Notes under the pieces: model-generated | Databases searched by the model: none | The model's input: only the letters and a program-made list of their open reading frames with translations | Told to the model about the DNA's origin: nothing | DNA from: Myxococcota bacterium | GTDB lineage: Bacteria; Myxococcota; JAJVIH01 | Length of the DNA stretch: 64,000 nt | Direction: 5' to 3' | Assembly (NCBI GenBank): GCA_022072125.1 | Contig: JAJVIH010000023.1 | Location: 1-64,000 of the forward strand | Shown here: one piece after another, positions 35,571 through 44,905 of the stretch | Numbering within the stretch: the stretch's first letter is position 1 | Layout of the letters: every line of letters starts with the position of its first letter | Program-made: the position numbers and the translations under genes

Positions 35571-37364
35571 TTACGCCGCTTCATCCAGTTCGTGCTCGAA
35601 CTGGAGTTTGTACAGACGGCTGTAGAACCCGCCGCGGGCGAGAAGTTCCTCGTGCGGGCCCGTCTCCACGATTTTTCCCTGGTGCATGACCACGATGCGA
35701 TCCACCTGGCGGATGGTGGACAGGCGGTGTGCGATGATGATGGATGTACGCCCCTTCAGCAGCCGCTGGATGGCTTCCTGAATCAGCGATTCGGTGACCG
35801 GGTCCACGCTGGATGTCGCTTCATCCAGCACCAGAATCTGCGGTTCGTGGGCGAGCGCGCGCGCGAATGCGAGCAGTTGCCGTTCGCCGCCCGACAGGTT
35901 GGAGCCGCGCTCGCGGATTTCCGAATCCAGGCCGTTGGGCATTTTGTTGATGAACTGGTCCGCGTGAACCGCCTCGACGGCCTGCCGGATTTTCTCCGGT
36001 GTGATGGCGGGATCATCCAGCGTGATATTGCGGCGCACGCTTCCCGAGAACAGGAACACATCCTGCTGCACAAAGGCGAACATGCGGCGCAGGGAGGTCA
36101 AATCCATCTCCCGCAGATCGGTTCCGTCCATGCGGATGGCCCCGGATTCCGGGTCGTAGCAGCGGTACAGCAGCCGCACCAGCGTGGTCTTGCCGGAACC
36201 GGTCGCGCCCACGATCGCGATGGATTCTCCCTTGCGGATATTCAGGCAGATGTTGCGCAGCACGGGTTCGGCGGCGAGGTAGTGGAAGGAGACATTGTCG
36301 AGTTCGATCTGGCTCCAGTCGCGCGGCGCGGGTTTGGGATTTCCGGGCTGGCGGACGGCGCTGACCTCGTCGAAGAGGCCGAAGATCCGCTCCGCGCTGG
36401 CCATGGCCGATTGCAGCACGGTGTATTTGGCGCTGATATCCCGGAGCGGAATGAAGAAGCGCTGCATCCATTCGATGAACGCCACCAGCGTTCCGAAAGT
36501 GATGGAGCCGCGCACCAGATCCCCGCCGCCAAACCACAACAGTCCGGCGATGGTCAGCGACGAGGCCAGTTCCACCACCGCGAACAGCGTGGCGTCGAGC
36601 AGGATGGAGCGGTAGTTGGCGTCGCGGTGACCGGCGTTGCGCTCGTTGAACTCGGCGAGCGTCAGGTCCTCGCGGGCGTAGGACTGGATCAACTCCATGC
36701 CCGAGATGTTTTCGTTGAGGCTGGAATTGATGCGGGCGAGTTTGACGCGGATATCGGCGTAGACATCGCGCAACTGGGTGCGAATCCAGATCGCGAATCC
36801 GGTGAGCAGCGGGGTGAGCGCAAGGCCCAGCAGGGCCAGTTTCCAGTTGATGGCGAACAGAATCACCACGATGCCGAGCAGCACGAGGGCGTCGGCCATC
36901 AGCGCGACGATGCCCGCCGCGAACATTTCGCCGATGGACTCCACGTCGTTGGTCACGCGGGTGAGCAGGCGGCCCACGGAATTGCGCGTGTAGAAGCCCA
37001 TGTCCAGCCGCAGCACGTGGGCGAACAGCGCCTGGCGCAAATCCCGGACCGTGAGTTGTCCGACCCAGCTCATGGTGCGCAACTGCAGATGCGAAAACCC
37101 GAACTCGGCCAGCAGGGCGCCGAGAAACAGCACGGCGCAGGTCAGCAGCACGCGCCGGTCGCCGGTGGCGATGCCGCCGTCAATGGCGTGTTTGGTCAGC
37201 CATGGCTGCACCACCGTGGCCGCCGACGCTAGCGGCATGAACAGCATGCCAATCGCCAGCATGCGGCGGTGCGGGCGCACAAAAGGCCAGATGCGTTTGA
37301 GCAGCGCCGACTCAATCGCGCGTCCGGCCGGGCTTTCTTCGTACTGATCGTGAATCGCCGCCAT
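35571..37364 (-). CDS. ABC exporter half-transporter, canonical ATP site
   Basis: A 597-residue type IV exporter subunit: six-helix membrane domain (about 30-320), then nucleotide-binding domain. Walker A VGATGSGKTTLVRLL, signature NLSGGERQLLAFARAL, Walker B ILVLDEATSSVD with catalytic Glu515 and the switch His in IIIAHRLST are intact. It lies four bases behind the other half-transporter, forming a heterodimer of the LmrCD/YheIH/TM287-288 kind. Substrate could be lipid, drug or peptide; the coupled lipoprotein gene upstream hints at an envelope substrate. Confidence 0.9.
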   Translation of the reverse strand: MAAIHDQYEESPAGRAIESALLKRIWPFVRPHRRMLAIGMLFMPLASAATVVQPWLTKHAIDGGIATGDRRVLLTCAVLFLGALLAEFGFSHLQLRTMSWVGQLTVRDLRQALFAHVLRLDMGFYTRNSVGRLLTRVTNDVESIGEMFAAGIVALMADALVLLGIVVILFAINWKLALLGLALTPLLTGFAIWIRTQLRDVYADIRVKLARINSSLNENISGMELIQSYAREDLTLAEFNERNAGHRDANYRSILLDATLFAVVELASSLTIAGLLWFGGGDLVRGSITFGTLVAFIEWMQRFFIPLRDISAKYTVLQSAMASAERIFGLFDEVSAVRQPGNPKPAPRDWSQIELDNVSFHYLAAEPVLRNICLNIRKGESIAIVGATGSGKTTLVRLLYRCYDPESGAIRMDGTDLREMDLTSLRRMFAFVQQDVFLFSGSVRRNITLDDPAITPEKIRQAVEAVHADQFINKMPNGLDSEIRERGSNLSGGERQLLAFARALAHEPQILVLDEATSSVDPVTESLIQEAIQRLLKGRTSIIIAHRLSTIRQVDRIVVMHQGKIVETGPHEELLARGGFYSRLYKLQFEHELDEAA

Positions 37365-37368
37365 GGGT

Positions 37369-39156
37369 TCAGGTGGAAACAGAGGCGGACGGCGTCCAGC
37401 CCTCCGCCAGTTCGTCCAGTTCTTCCGCCAGCCGCTGCTTGCGGTACAGCGCGGCGTAACGGCCGTTGAGCGCCATCAGTTGATCATGGGTTCCCTGCTC
37501 GATGATGGCGCCGTTTTCGAGCACGATGATCTGATCGGCCAGCCGCGCCGCCGCCATGCGGTGACTGACGAAAATCATGGTCCGTCCGGCGGCTTCCTGG
37601 CGCAGGTTGTCGAGGATTTTTTTCTCGGTCGCCGAATCCACCGCCGAAAGCGAGTCGTCGAAAATCAGGATGCGGGGGTCCGCGGCCACCGCGCGGGCGA
37701 TCGAAGCGCGCTGCCGCTGGCCTCCGGACAGGGTGACGCCGCGTTCGCCCACGCGCGTGCGGTATCCACGCGAGAACCGCTCCACGTCGGCGTCGAAATG
37801 GGCGATGCGCGCCGCGCGCTGGACATCATCCAGCGTCAGGTTCCTGGGGGCGAAGCCGATATTCCGTTCCAGCGACCGGGAAAACATAAACGCCTGCTGG
37901 GGCGCGTAACCCACGGCGGATCGCAAGGTTTGCAAGGGAATTTCATGGATATCCGTTCCATCCACGAAAACCGTTCCCCGGGGGACGTCAATCAGCCGGA
38001 GAATGGCGTTGACCAGGGTGGATTTTCCCGATCCGGTCAGCCCCACCACCGCCAGGGTGGAGCCGGCGGGAACGCGCAGGCGGATGTCGCGCAGCACCTC
38101 GCGCTCGCCATGGCGGATGCACAGGCCGCGGAATTCCAGTTCGCCGCGAATCTGGAGTTCCGCGCGCACGTTGATGTCGCGGATGGCGGGCTCGGCGTGC
38201 ATGACATCCGCGATGCGCCCCAGGGCCGCGCGCCCGCGCTGGACCATGGCGATAATCCACCCCATCGCCAGCGTGGGCCAGGCCAGCATGGCCAGGTAGC
38301 CATTGAACGCAACGAATCCGCCCAGGGTCAGTGCGCCATCCATCACCTGCAATCCCCCCACGTACAGCACGATCAGCGTTCCCACGCCGTTGATGGTGGC
38401 CATGAACGGCATCATGGCGGACTGCGCGGCGATGAGCGTGCGTTGTGAATGCAGGTATTTCTCCGAGCGTTCGCGCATGACCGCGTCCTGCTCGTTTTCG
38501 CGCCCAAACCCCTGCACCACCTCGATTCCGGAAAAGGATTCCTGGACAAAGGAGGAAATTTCGCCGATGCGCTCCTGCACCGCCTTCTGTCCGGCGTAGA
38601 GGCGTTTGGCGAACTGGCTCATCGCATAGAGCATGATGGGGTAGGGCAGAATGGCGATGATGGTCAGCTTCCAGTTGAGCGACAGCATGGCCGTCAGCGC
38701 GAAGATATAAACCACCGGCGTATTGATGATGTTGAGGATGCCAGGTCCCAGGAAGACGCGCACATTGCCCAGGTCGTTGATGGCCCGGCTCATGATGTCT
38801 CCGGTGGACTGCTCCCGGTAATAGGATGGCGGCAGTCGCTCCAGGTGGCGGAACAGGTCGGAGCGGATGTCGTATTCGATCGCCCGGCCGGTGTTGAAAA
38901 TCGCCAGCCGGCTGTAGATGCGCACGATGGCGCCGCAGAGCGCCAGCAGCGCGATCCACAGGGCGTCATGTCCCGCCGCGCGCAGGTTCGCGAGGTCGCC
39001 GGTGCGCCCCGCCTCCTGGATTTGGTCAATGGCGCCGCGCACCAGCCAGGGAATCCACATGCCGATTCCTGTGGTCAGAAGCAGCGCCGCCCCGCCGGTG
39101 GCCAGCCTCCAGCGGTAGCGCGCAATATAATTGCGCAGGCGGAAGGAGCCGTTCAC
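37369..39156 (-). CDS. ABC exporter half-transporter with degenerate catalytic residue
   Basis: A 595-residue membrane-plus-ATPase subunit, start GTG overlapping the upstream lipoprotein stop (GTGA). Walker A VVGLTGSGKSTLVNAI and signature [14 protein letters not shown] are normal. Walker B is ILIFDDSLSAVD, so the catalytic Glu is Asp501. That substitution marks the degenerate half of heterodimeric exporters such as LmrC/TM287/BmrC and supports pairing with the next gene. Confidence 0.9.
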   Translation of the reverse strand: MNGSFRLRNYIARYRWRLATGGAALLLTTGIGMWIPWLVRGAIDQIQEAGRTGDLANLRAAGHDALWIALLALCGAIVRIYSRLAIFNTGRAIEYDIRSDLFRHLERLPPSYYREQSTGDIMSRAINDLGNVRVFLGPGILNIINTPVVYIFALTAMLSLNWKLTIIAILPYPIMLYAMSQFAKRLYAGQKAVQERIGEISSFVQESFSGIEVVQGFGRENEQDAVMRERSEKYLHSQRTLIAAQSAMMPFMATINGVGTLIVLYVGGLQVMDGALTLGGFVAFNGYLAMLAWPTLAMGWIIAMVQRGRAALGRIADVMHAEPAIRDINVRAELQIRGELEFRGLCIRHGEREVLRDIRLRVPAGSTLAVVGLTGSGKSTLVNAILRLIDVPRGTVFVDGTDIHEIPLQTLRSAVGYAPQQAFMFSRSLERNIGFAPRNLTLDDVQRAARIAHFDADVERFSRGYRTRVGERGVTLSGGQRQRASIARAVAADPRILIFDDSLSAVDSATEKKILDNLRQEAAGRTMIFVSHRMAAARLADQIIVLENGAIIEQGTHDQLMALNGRYAALYRKQRLAEELDELAEGWTPSASVST

Positions 39157-41198
39157 TTCTTTTTGATCACCAGCTTCTGGATGACCCCGCCCGCCATCAC
39201 ATGCACCACGAGGTCGCCCAGGTATCCCATGGTCGCCTTGTTGGTGATTTTCCCGTTCTCATCCGTGTTGCGGATATCGTTCCACTGGGTGGAGCCATTT
39301 TCGCGGTTGGCGCGGTAAACATAGCTGGTCACGGGCAGGTCCTTGATCGGCTGGCCCTTGCCGTCCAGCACCGTCGCGGTGAAACCGGCGCTGGCCTCGG
39401 GCTCCAGTTCGGTTTTCTCGGCCTCGATCCTGATTTCAACCGGACACCCCGCGTCCGCCCATTTGTCTTTCGGAATGCCCATTTCGGTCTCCACCATGCC
39501 CAGGGCGCAGCGATCCGCCAGCGACAGGCCGGGCAGCGCGGTCTTGTCCGCATAGGTGGGGAAGGGCGGGAAATCGCTCAGCTTCTGGCGTTCCGCCTCC
39601 TGATTCACGGGGGACAGATAATCCTCCGACAGCACCTTCGCAAGGTCAATGAAGGAAAGTTCTTCCTTCAGCCGGGGCTGTTCTCCCTTCGGGCCCACGG
39701 CGCGGTTGACCAGCCGGATGACCTCGTTGCCCAGCATGCCGTAGCCAAAATTGCTCAGGTGCAGATCATCCCAGGAGAAGACGCCCTCGAACCGGTCCAG
39801 GCCGATGACGTTGTCGCGGCCCATGGAGTCCTTCACCACGATGTCGCTCTCGCCGTTGGCTCCCTTGACGATGCGCACGTTGAGCCCGCCAAATTCGATG
39901 GCGTCGCCTTCCTTCGCCTCGGTGAAACGGAAAAACAACTCCATGAAATCGCCCACGTAGATGCGGGGCTCCGGCAGCGTCGCGTTGACCTCCTTCGCCA
40001 CGCGCTTGAGCGCCGCGTTGGCCCGCATCACCTCGTAACGCTTGGCCTGGTTGAAGCGGCGGCCGGGCAACATATTGATATCGGGAACGGTCAGGATGAA
40101 CAGAAACGGCCGGGTCTCGACCTTGCTCACGCGCGTGTACATCTCGCGCAGTTTGTCCTCGATGAAATCGGTGGGCGTACCGCCCCACAGCACGTCGTTG
40201 CCGTAGTTGTCCACGGTTGTGAAAACCAGCAGGGGTTTGTAATCCTCGATATTTTCGATCATGGATTTCGGCTTGACCCGGCTGGAGATTTTCTCGAACG
40301 GGTGCTGAATGAACAGGTCGAGAATGTACACGCCGGCGCCAAGGCTGCCGTCCACCACATCGCGGATGGTCGAGCCGGGAATGGCGATATTCAGCGGGCG
40401 GATGTAGGGGTCGGCGCGCAAGGGCGAAAACTCGTTCTTGTTCAGCGCGGGGGTGAGCGTGCCCACCGCCGCGCCGAGGCCCACTTCCAGCGAACCGCTG
40501 CGGCGATCCAGTTCTTCCAGTTTGGGAATGCCCGGCAGCCCTTCGCGCGTGGTGAAGGGAGTGGAAAGATACGCGCCCGCCGCCCGCGCCACCTGATTGA
40601 TCGGGCCGTGATTCTGGGCGACCGGATTCCATGAGTTGCTCTGGAAACCAGCCGTGAACGATGCGCCAAACGCCATGATGCGGTTGAAAGAGGGATGAAC
40701 CGGGGGCGCGAAGCTGAATTTGCCCTTGGCGTTGTGGGTCACCAGGATTTCATCCTTGCGGTTGCGCATCTCCACCCGCACCGGAACCTCGAAGGGCTGG
40801 GCGTTGTCCAGCGAAGGCGCCGGATGTCCCTGGCTGACCGCCTTCACGGTGAAATCGTCCACATATTCCTTGAAGATGACGCGATTCTCTCCAATGAAGA
40901 TATGCGGAATGAAGGTGTCGGGGCCGCGGGGCTTTTCCGCGTCCTTGAATATGGGGCGGTCGGCTTTGAAGGTGATGCTTTCGCCGCCGTACATGGTTCC
41001 GTTGGCGGGGGTGAAGGTGATTTCCACCTGCTTTTCAACCGGCGGGCCTTCCACATCGGGGGTTTGGGCATCCTGATCCGCCGGTGTTCCGCCGCCGCCG
41101 GCGTCTGGGGTCTGTCCGCCCGGGTCCGCCTTGTTGTCCGATGAACAGGCGGAAACCGCCAGCGCCAACGCCAACCACAACCAGTTCGTGCCTTTCAT
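39153..41198 (-). CDS. SGNH/GDSL-hydrolase-like lipoprotein coupled to the ABC exporter
   Basis: A 681-residue lipoprotein. Start MKGTNWLWLALALAVSAC gives a clean signal peptide and lipobox (VSAC), followed by an acidic/Gly/Pro linker. Residues about 52-150 look like an Ig-like or beta-sandwich domain. The central part has an SGNH-type nucleophile motif AFGASFTAGF (Ser180) and the block V pair DDLHLSN (Asp477, His480), with FTTVDNYGNDVL between them carrying a candidate Asn. The C-terminal 90 residues resemble a Big-type beta domain (GFTATVLDGKGQPI). Probable esterase or lipase anchored in the outer envelope; it is the first gene of the unit with both ABC halves. Confidence 0.75.
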   Translation of the reverse strand: MKGTNWLWLALALAVSACSSDNKADPGGQTPDAGGGGTPADQDAQTPDVEGPPVEKQVEITFTPANGTMYGGESITFKADRPIFKDAEKPRGPDTFIPHIFIGENRVIFKEYVDDFTVKAVSQGHPAPSLDNAQPFEVPVRVEMRNRKDEILVTHNAKGKFSFAPPVHPSFNRIMAFGASFTAGFQSNSWNPVAQNHGPINQVARAAGAYLSTPFTTREGLPGIPKLEELDRRSGSLEVGLGAAVGTLTPALNKNEFSPLRADPYIRPLNIAIPGSTIRDVVDGSLGAGVYILDLFIQHPFEKISSRVKPKSMIENIEDYKPLLVFTTVDNYGNDVLWGGTPTDFIEDKLREMYTRVSKVETRPFLFILTVPDINMLPGRRFNQAKRYEVMRANAALKRVAKEVNATLPEPRIYVGDFMELFFRFTEAKEGDAIEFGGLNVRIVKGANGESDIVVKDSMGRDNVIGLDRFEGVFSWDDLHLSNFGYGMLGNEVIRLVNRAVGPKGEQPRLKEELSFIDLAKVLSEDYLSPVNQEAERQKLSDFPPFPTYADKTALPGLSLADRCALGMVETEMGIPKDKWADAGCPVEIRIEAEKTELEPEASAGFTATVLDGKGQPIKDLPVTSYVYRANRENGSTQWNDIRNTDENGKITNKATMGYLGDLVVHVMAGGVIQKLVIKKK

Positions 41199-41376
41199 TC
41201 CTGCGCCCTTTCTAGAGTGGATTCTGTTTCCCCAGCGATCCATACGCCACAAGGCGTTCCCTTGTCACACCACCAGGAAAGCGCGCCAACGCGGGATGAA
41301 TCTCCCCCGGCCGGTCCTCCCGCGGGCGAAAAAAAACGGATGCGTCCGCCGCCGGAAAATGCTAGGCGTTTCCGCC
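41199..41376. other. Divergent intergenic region
   Basis: The 178 bases between the SGNH lipoprotein and the GNAT gene contain ACAAGG/CCTTGT, a 6-bp inverted repeat near 41251-41267. It falls between a weak minus-strand GTGACA and TATGGA pair, so it could be an operator. No small gene is seen. Confidence 0.3.
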
Positions 41377-41874
41377 ATGAAAACCACCACGATTCGCAGG
41401 GCCGGCGCCGGGGATATATCCCTGGTCGCGGATTTCAACCAGAAGCTGGCGCTGGAGACCGAGGGCAAAAAACTGGATACGGCGCGCGTCACCGCGGGCG
41501 TGCGGGCGGTGCTGGATGATCCTTCCAGGGGATTTTACCTGATCGCCCAGCAGGAAGGCGGGCCGGTTGGTCAACTGATGGTCACCTTCGAGTGGAGCGA
41601 CTGGCGGAACGGCGTGTTCTGGTGGATCCAGTCGGTTTATGTGGATGCGGAACACCGCCGTACCGGTGTTTACCGGGCGTTGCATGAGCAGGTGCTGAGA
41701 CTCGCCCGGGAAGCGGGCGATGTCTGCGGCGTGCGCCTCTATGTGGACAAGCAGAATCTGACCGGTCAGCGCGCCTATGAGTCCCTGGGGATGACCCAGG
41801 CCCATTATCATATATACGAAATTGATTTTGTGCTGGGGGCGCATACCGGCCATCGCGGCGGGAAGGATGATTGA
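41377..41874 (+). CDS. GNAT family N-acetyltransferase
   Basis: A 165-residue acetyl-CoA-dependent acetyltransferase. It opens with TTIRRAGAGDISLVADFNQ. The acetyl-CoA loop region is VYVDAEHRRTGVYRALHEQ (about residues 88-106), where the usual RGxG is replaced by RTGV. A late NLTGQRAYESLGM follows, as in most GNATs. I take the ATG at 41377; an in-frame ATG 18 bases upstream is also possible. Substrate unknown. Confidence 0.8.
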   Translation: MKTTTIRRAGAGDISLVADFNQKLALETEGKKLDTARVTAGVRAVLDDPSRGFYLIAQQEGGPVGQLMVTFEWSDWRNGVFWWIQSVYVDAEHRRTGVYRALHEQVLRLAREAGDVCGVRLYVDKQNLTGQRAYESLGMTQAHYHIYEIDFVLGAHTGHRGGKDD

Positions 41875-42264
41875 TCGTGCGGAGTCCGCTCCACCCCGGC
41901 CGTCATGTGATTTATTCAGAGATCCGGCGAATCGCGGGGCATGATTCAGAGGGAACGGGAGAACGTGGTTTTCCCGGCCGCGGAAGCGGGAATCGAAATG
42001 GCGGCGTCATGTCTCCCGGCGACATGAAAATCTCCGGCCTGTGGAATGACGGCGGCGTGTGTATCCAGATGAAACATCTCCCGGAGGTGCGGGGGGAGGG
42101 CGCGGAAAGAACCCCGCCGCCCATGTCACCGTTTGGCGTGGCGTTTGACAGATCGCGGCGGCGGCGGAATAATGCCCTGAATATCCATGTGGGCCATCCG
42201 GTCCACAGCCAATCCTCACAGGGCGGCAAAGGGTGCGCGCCTCCCCGGGACCGTGGAGTACCCC
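41875..42264. other. Long intergenic region carrying a strong promoter
   Basis: The 390 bases before the large Cys-rich lipoprotein hold no gene I can support. A near-consensus sigma-70 promoter is present at 42145-42173, leaving a leader of about 85 bases. In that leader CGGTCC (about 42199) and GGACCG (about 42248) could pair. Confidence 0.5.
42145..42173 (+). promoter_or_regulatory. Near-consensus sigma-70 promoter
   Basis: TTGACA (42145-42150) matches the -35 consensus fully. After exactly 17 bases comes AATAAT (42168-42173), five of six -10 positions. The spacer is all-GC-rich, which makes the two hexamers stand out. It drives the gene at 42265 and probably the CBS gene behind it. Confidence 0.65.
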
Positions 42265-44904
42265 ATGTCCATGTTCATTCGCTTCCGTAAATGGTGGTTG
42301 CTTGGCGCCTTGTGGCTGATGACCGCGATGGCCTGTGATGGCGGCTGCAGCGGCTGCTCCTGTCTCGCGCCCATTCCCGGCGGTTATCCGGTGCCCAAGC
42401 TGATGGACAACTCGACCCAGATCCGGTTGACCTCCAGCGGCATTGATTTCATCGAGCAGAACCTGGGGCCCATCGTTTCGTCGCTGCTGCCCACCGGCCT
42501 GTCCTTTGATGTTCCGCCGACCGAAACCAGCGTCGCGGTGATTGGCAAGGTCGAGGTCTGCAAGTCCGGCAGCGGCTGCAAACTCAACGCCACCATCAAG
42601 CAGGTCAATCTGCTTCCCCGCTCCACCGATAACCTGGACATCAACATCGCGCTGGACCTGAAGGGCCAGATCAAGCCGGTCAAGGTGGGCTTCCTTGGCA
42701 CCTGCACCATTGACGTGGACATCGTCAACAAACCCGTTAAGGCGCCCCTGAAGTTCAAGAACCATGCGAAGACCAAGCGCATGCAGTTCGATATCGGCAA
42801 GGTGGATGTCAAACTCGACGACAAGGATTTCAAGATCAAGGACTGCTTCATCGGCTCGGTGGTGGAACTGCTCAGCTTTCTCAAGAGCCTGATCGTGGAC
42901 CAACTCACCAAGCAGTTCGATTTGAACAAGATTCTCCAGGAACAGATTCAGAATTTCTCCCGCCAGCCCTGCAAGGACAATCCGGCGGTTTGTCCCACCT
43001 CGCTGGGTTACCAGTGCAACAGCGAAAAACTCTGCCAGGACCCGGGCACCAAGGAATACGCTCCCAATGTTCTGGGACTGGAAGGAATCATGGACGCCGG
43101 CGCGCTGTTCGGCGGTCTGGCCCCCGGACTCGACGCCAAGATGGATCTGGGTTTGATCGCCGGCGGCAAGGTGGGCGCGCCTTATGTCGATCCGCAAAGC
43201 ACGGGCCTGCGCGTGGGCATCATGGGCGGCGCCCAGTCGAAGCAGAATAGCTGCGTGCCGCTGACCCAGCCGCCCCCGGTGCTCCCCATTCAGGACATCG
43301 AGTTCATCAACGCCAACGATTACAAGGGAGAAAAATTCCATGTCGGAATTGGCGTGGCCAAGCTCTTCCTGGACACATCCCTGTGGTCGGCGTTTAACGC
43401 GGGCGTGCTGTGCATTTCCCTGGGCACCGACACGGTGGATCAGATTTCCACGGGCACCCTGGGCGTGCTCATCCAGAGCCTGAGCACCCTGACCAACGGC
43501 AAGAACATGCCGGTGATCCTGTCGCTGCGTCCCGAGCAGGCGCCGACCCTGGATATCGGCGAAGGCGTCTACAAAGACGACGGATCGGGCAAGCTGACCC
43601 TGGATCGCCCGTTGCTGAACGTCACCCTGAAGGATTTCTCGATTGACATCTATGCCTTCTATTTTGATCGCTACGCCCGCGTGCTGACCATCACCACCGA
43701 TGTGCAGTTGCCCATCGGCCTGAGCGTGGCCTTCGACGCCAAGAGCGGAAAAGCCCAGCTCGTACCGATTCTTGGCGATCTGGCCAAGGCGTTCACCAAT
43801 GTGCGGGTGACCAATACCGAACCCATCGCCGATGATCCCAAGGCCATCGCCGATGCGCTGCCGGTCCTGATCGGCGCCCTGGGCGGCCAGCTTGGCTCCG
43901 CGCTCAAGCCCTTTGATCTCTTTGATCCGAAGGACCTGCGCGGCTTCGAGTTGAAGATCAAGAAGATCACCGGTGTGACCCCCTTCACGGGGCCGTGCAA
44001 TATCCCGGCGGACAAGGGCGGGTGCTACCAGTTCCTGGGCATCTTCGCGGACCTGGGCTTCAACCCCGCGGCGGCCGGCGGCGGCAAGCCCATCGTTTTC
44101 AGCACCGACACCTGGGCGTCGGTGTACAAGAAGAACAGCCCCACCTGGCAGTCCTTTGTCGCCACCCATGGCCAGGTTTCGCGGCCCGCGCCGGAAGTCA
44201 CCCTGCAAGTGGGCGGCATGGGACCGGATGGCCAGGGCGCGAATCTCGAATATTCCTACCGTGTGGATGGAGGATTCTGGTCGCCGTGGCACAACATCAA
44301 TCTGATCACGGTCAGCGATCCGCGCTTCTGGCTGGTGGGCAAACACAAAATCGAAGTGGTCTCGCGCGTGATCGGCGAGGTCAGCAGCCAGGACCCAACG
44401 CCTGCGGTGGTCGAGTTCATGATGGACCCCTACGCGCCGAAGGTGTCCGCGCGCATGAATCCCGCGACCTCGCATGTCACCTTCATCGCCTCGGATGAAG
44501 TCACTCCCGAAGACAAAATCGAATTCGCCTTCAACGTGAATGGCGGCCCCTACACCAACTGGTCCGCCATGCGCACCTTTGATTTCGCGGCCTACGACGG
44601 CGTGGATTTCGAGTTGAACATCGAGGCGCGCGACGAGGAAGGCAATATCGGCCGCGCCACGCTGAAGCGTTCGGCGCTGACTCCGGCTTCTTCCGGAAAC
44701 GGTTCAGGCCAGGGCGCCGGCCTTGATGCTCCAGACGGTCCCGAGCTGGGCTCCCATGGGCGTGAAAGCCTGCCAGGGGCGGGCTCCGGGTGTAATTGCA
44801 ACCTGTGGGGCGCTTCGGAAGAAGGCGCCATGGGCATGGCGATCATGACGATTTTTGTTGCGATGACCCTGCATCTCATGGGGCGGAGGAAGAAGAGGGC
44901 ATAG
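42265..44904 (+). CDS. Cys-rich surface lipoprotein with TULIP-like layout and MYXO-CTERM-like tail
   Basis: An 879-residue exported protein. The signal peptide ends at TAMAC (Cys24) followed by a CxxxCxxCxC cluster. Residues about 50-240 and 420-590 look like two elongated alpha/beta domains. Their alternating strands, an SSGIDFIEQNLGPI helix at the start and a long amphipathic helix (VVELLSFLKSLIVDQLTKQF) recall BPI/TULIP lipid-binding proteins. This is inference, not a recognised family. Residues about 690-840 resemble beta-sandwich repeats. The C-terminus GSGCNCN, then a hydrophobic stretch (MGMAIMTIFVAMTLHLM) and GRRKKRA resembles the MYXO-CTERM sorting signal. GGAG supports the start. 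Confidence 0.75.
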   Translation: MSMFIRFRKWWLLGALWLMTAMACDGGCSGCSCLAPIPGGYPVPKLMDNSTQIRLTSSGIDFIEQNLGPIVSSLLPTGLSFDVPPTETSVAVIGKVEVCKSGSGCKLNATIKQVNLLPRSTDNLDINIALDLKGQIKPVKVGFLGTCTIDVDIVNKPVKAPLKFKNHAKTKRMQFDIGKVDVKLDDKDFKIKDCFIGSVVELLSFLKSLIVDQLTKQFDLNKILQEQIQNFSRQPCKDNPAVCPTSLGYQCNSEKLCQDPGTKEYAPNVLGLEGIMDAGALFGGLAPGLDAKMDLGLIAGGKVGAPYVDPQSTGLRVGIMGGAQSKQNSCVPLTQPPPVLPIQDIEFINANDYKGEKFHVGIGVAKLFLDTSLWSAFNAGVLCISLGTDTVDQISTGTLGVLIQSLSTLTNGKNMPVILSLRPEQAPTLDIGEGVYKDDGSGKLTLDRPLLNVTLKDFSIDIYAFYFDRYARVLTITTDVQLPIGLSVAFDAKSGKAQLVPILGDLAKAFTNVRVTNTEPIADDPKAIADALPVLIGALGGQLGSALKPFDLFDPKDLRGFELKIKKITGVTPFTGPCNIPADKGGCYQFLGIFADLGFNPAAAGGGKPIVFSTDTWASVYKKNSPTWQSFVATHGQVSRPAPEVTLQVGGMGPDGQGANLEYSYRVDGGFWSPWHNINLITVSDPRFWLVGKHKIEVVSRVIGEVSSQDPTPAVVEFMMDPYAPKVSARMNPATSHVTFIASDEVTPEDKIEFAFNVNGGPYTNWSAMRTFDFAAYDGVDFELNIEARDEEGNIGRATLKRSALTPASSGNGSGQGAGLDAPDGPELGSHGRESLPGAGSGCNCNLWGASEEGAMGMAIMTIFVAMTLHLMGRRKKRA

Positions 44905-44905
44905 T

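Noticed and set aside
35592-37232. A 546-codon plus-strand frame opposite the ABC exporter half
   Set aside because: The minus strand encodes intact Walker A, signature and Walker B motifs; the plus translation is Gln/Asp/His-rich with no fold.
42007-44475. An 822-codon minus-strand frame opposite the large lipoprotein
   Set aside because: Mirror frame of a GC-rich gene. The plus frame has signal peptide, ribosome site, promoter and C-terminal anchor, while the minus frame has none.
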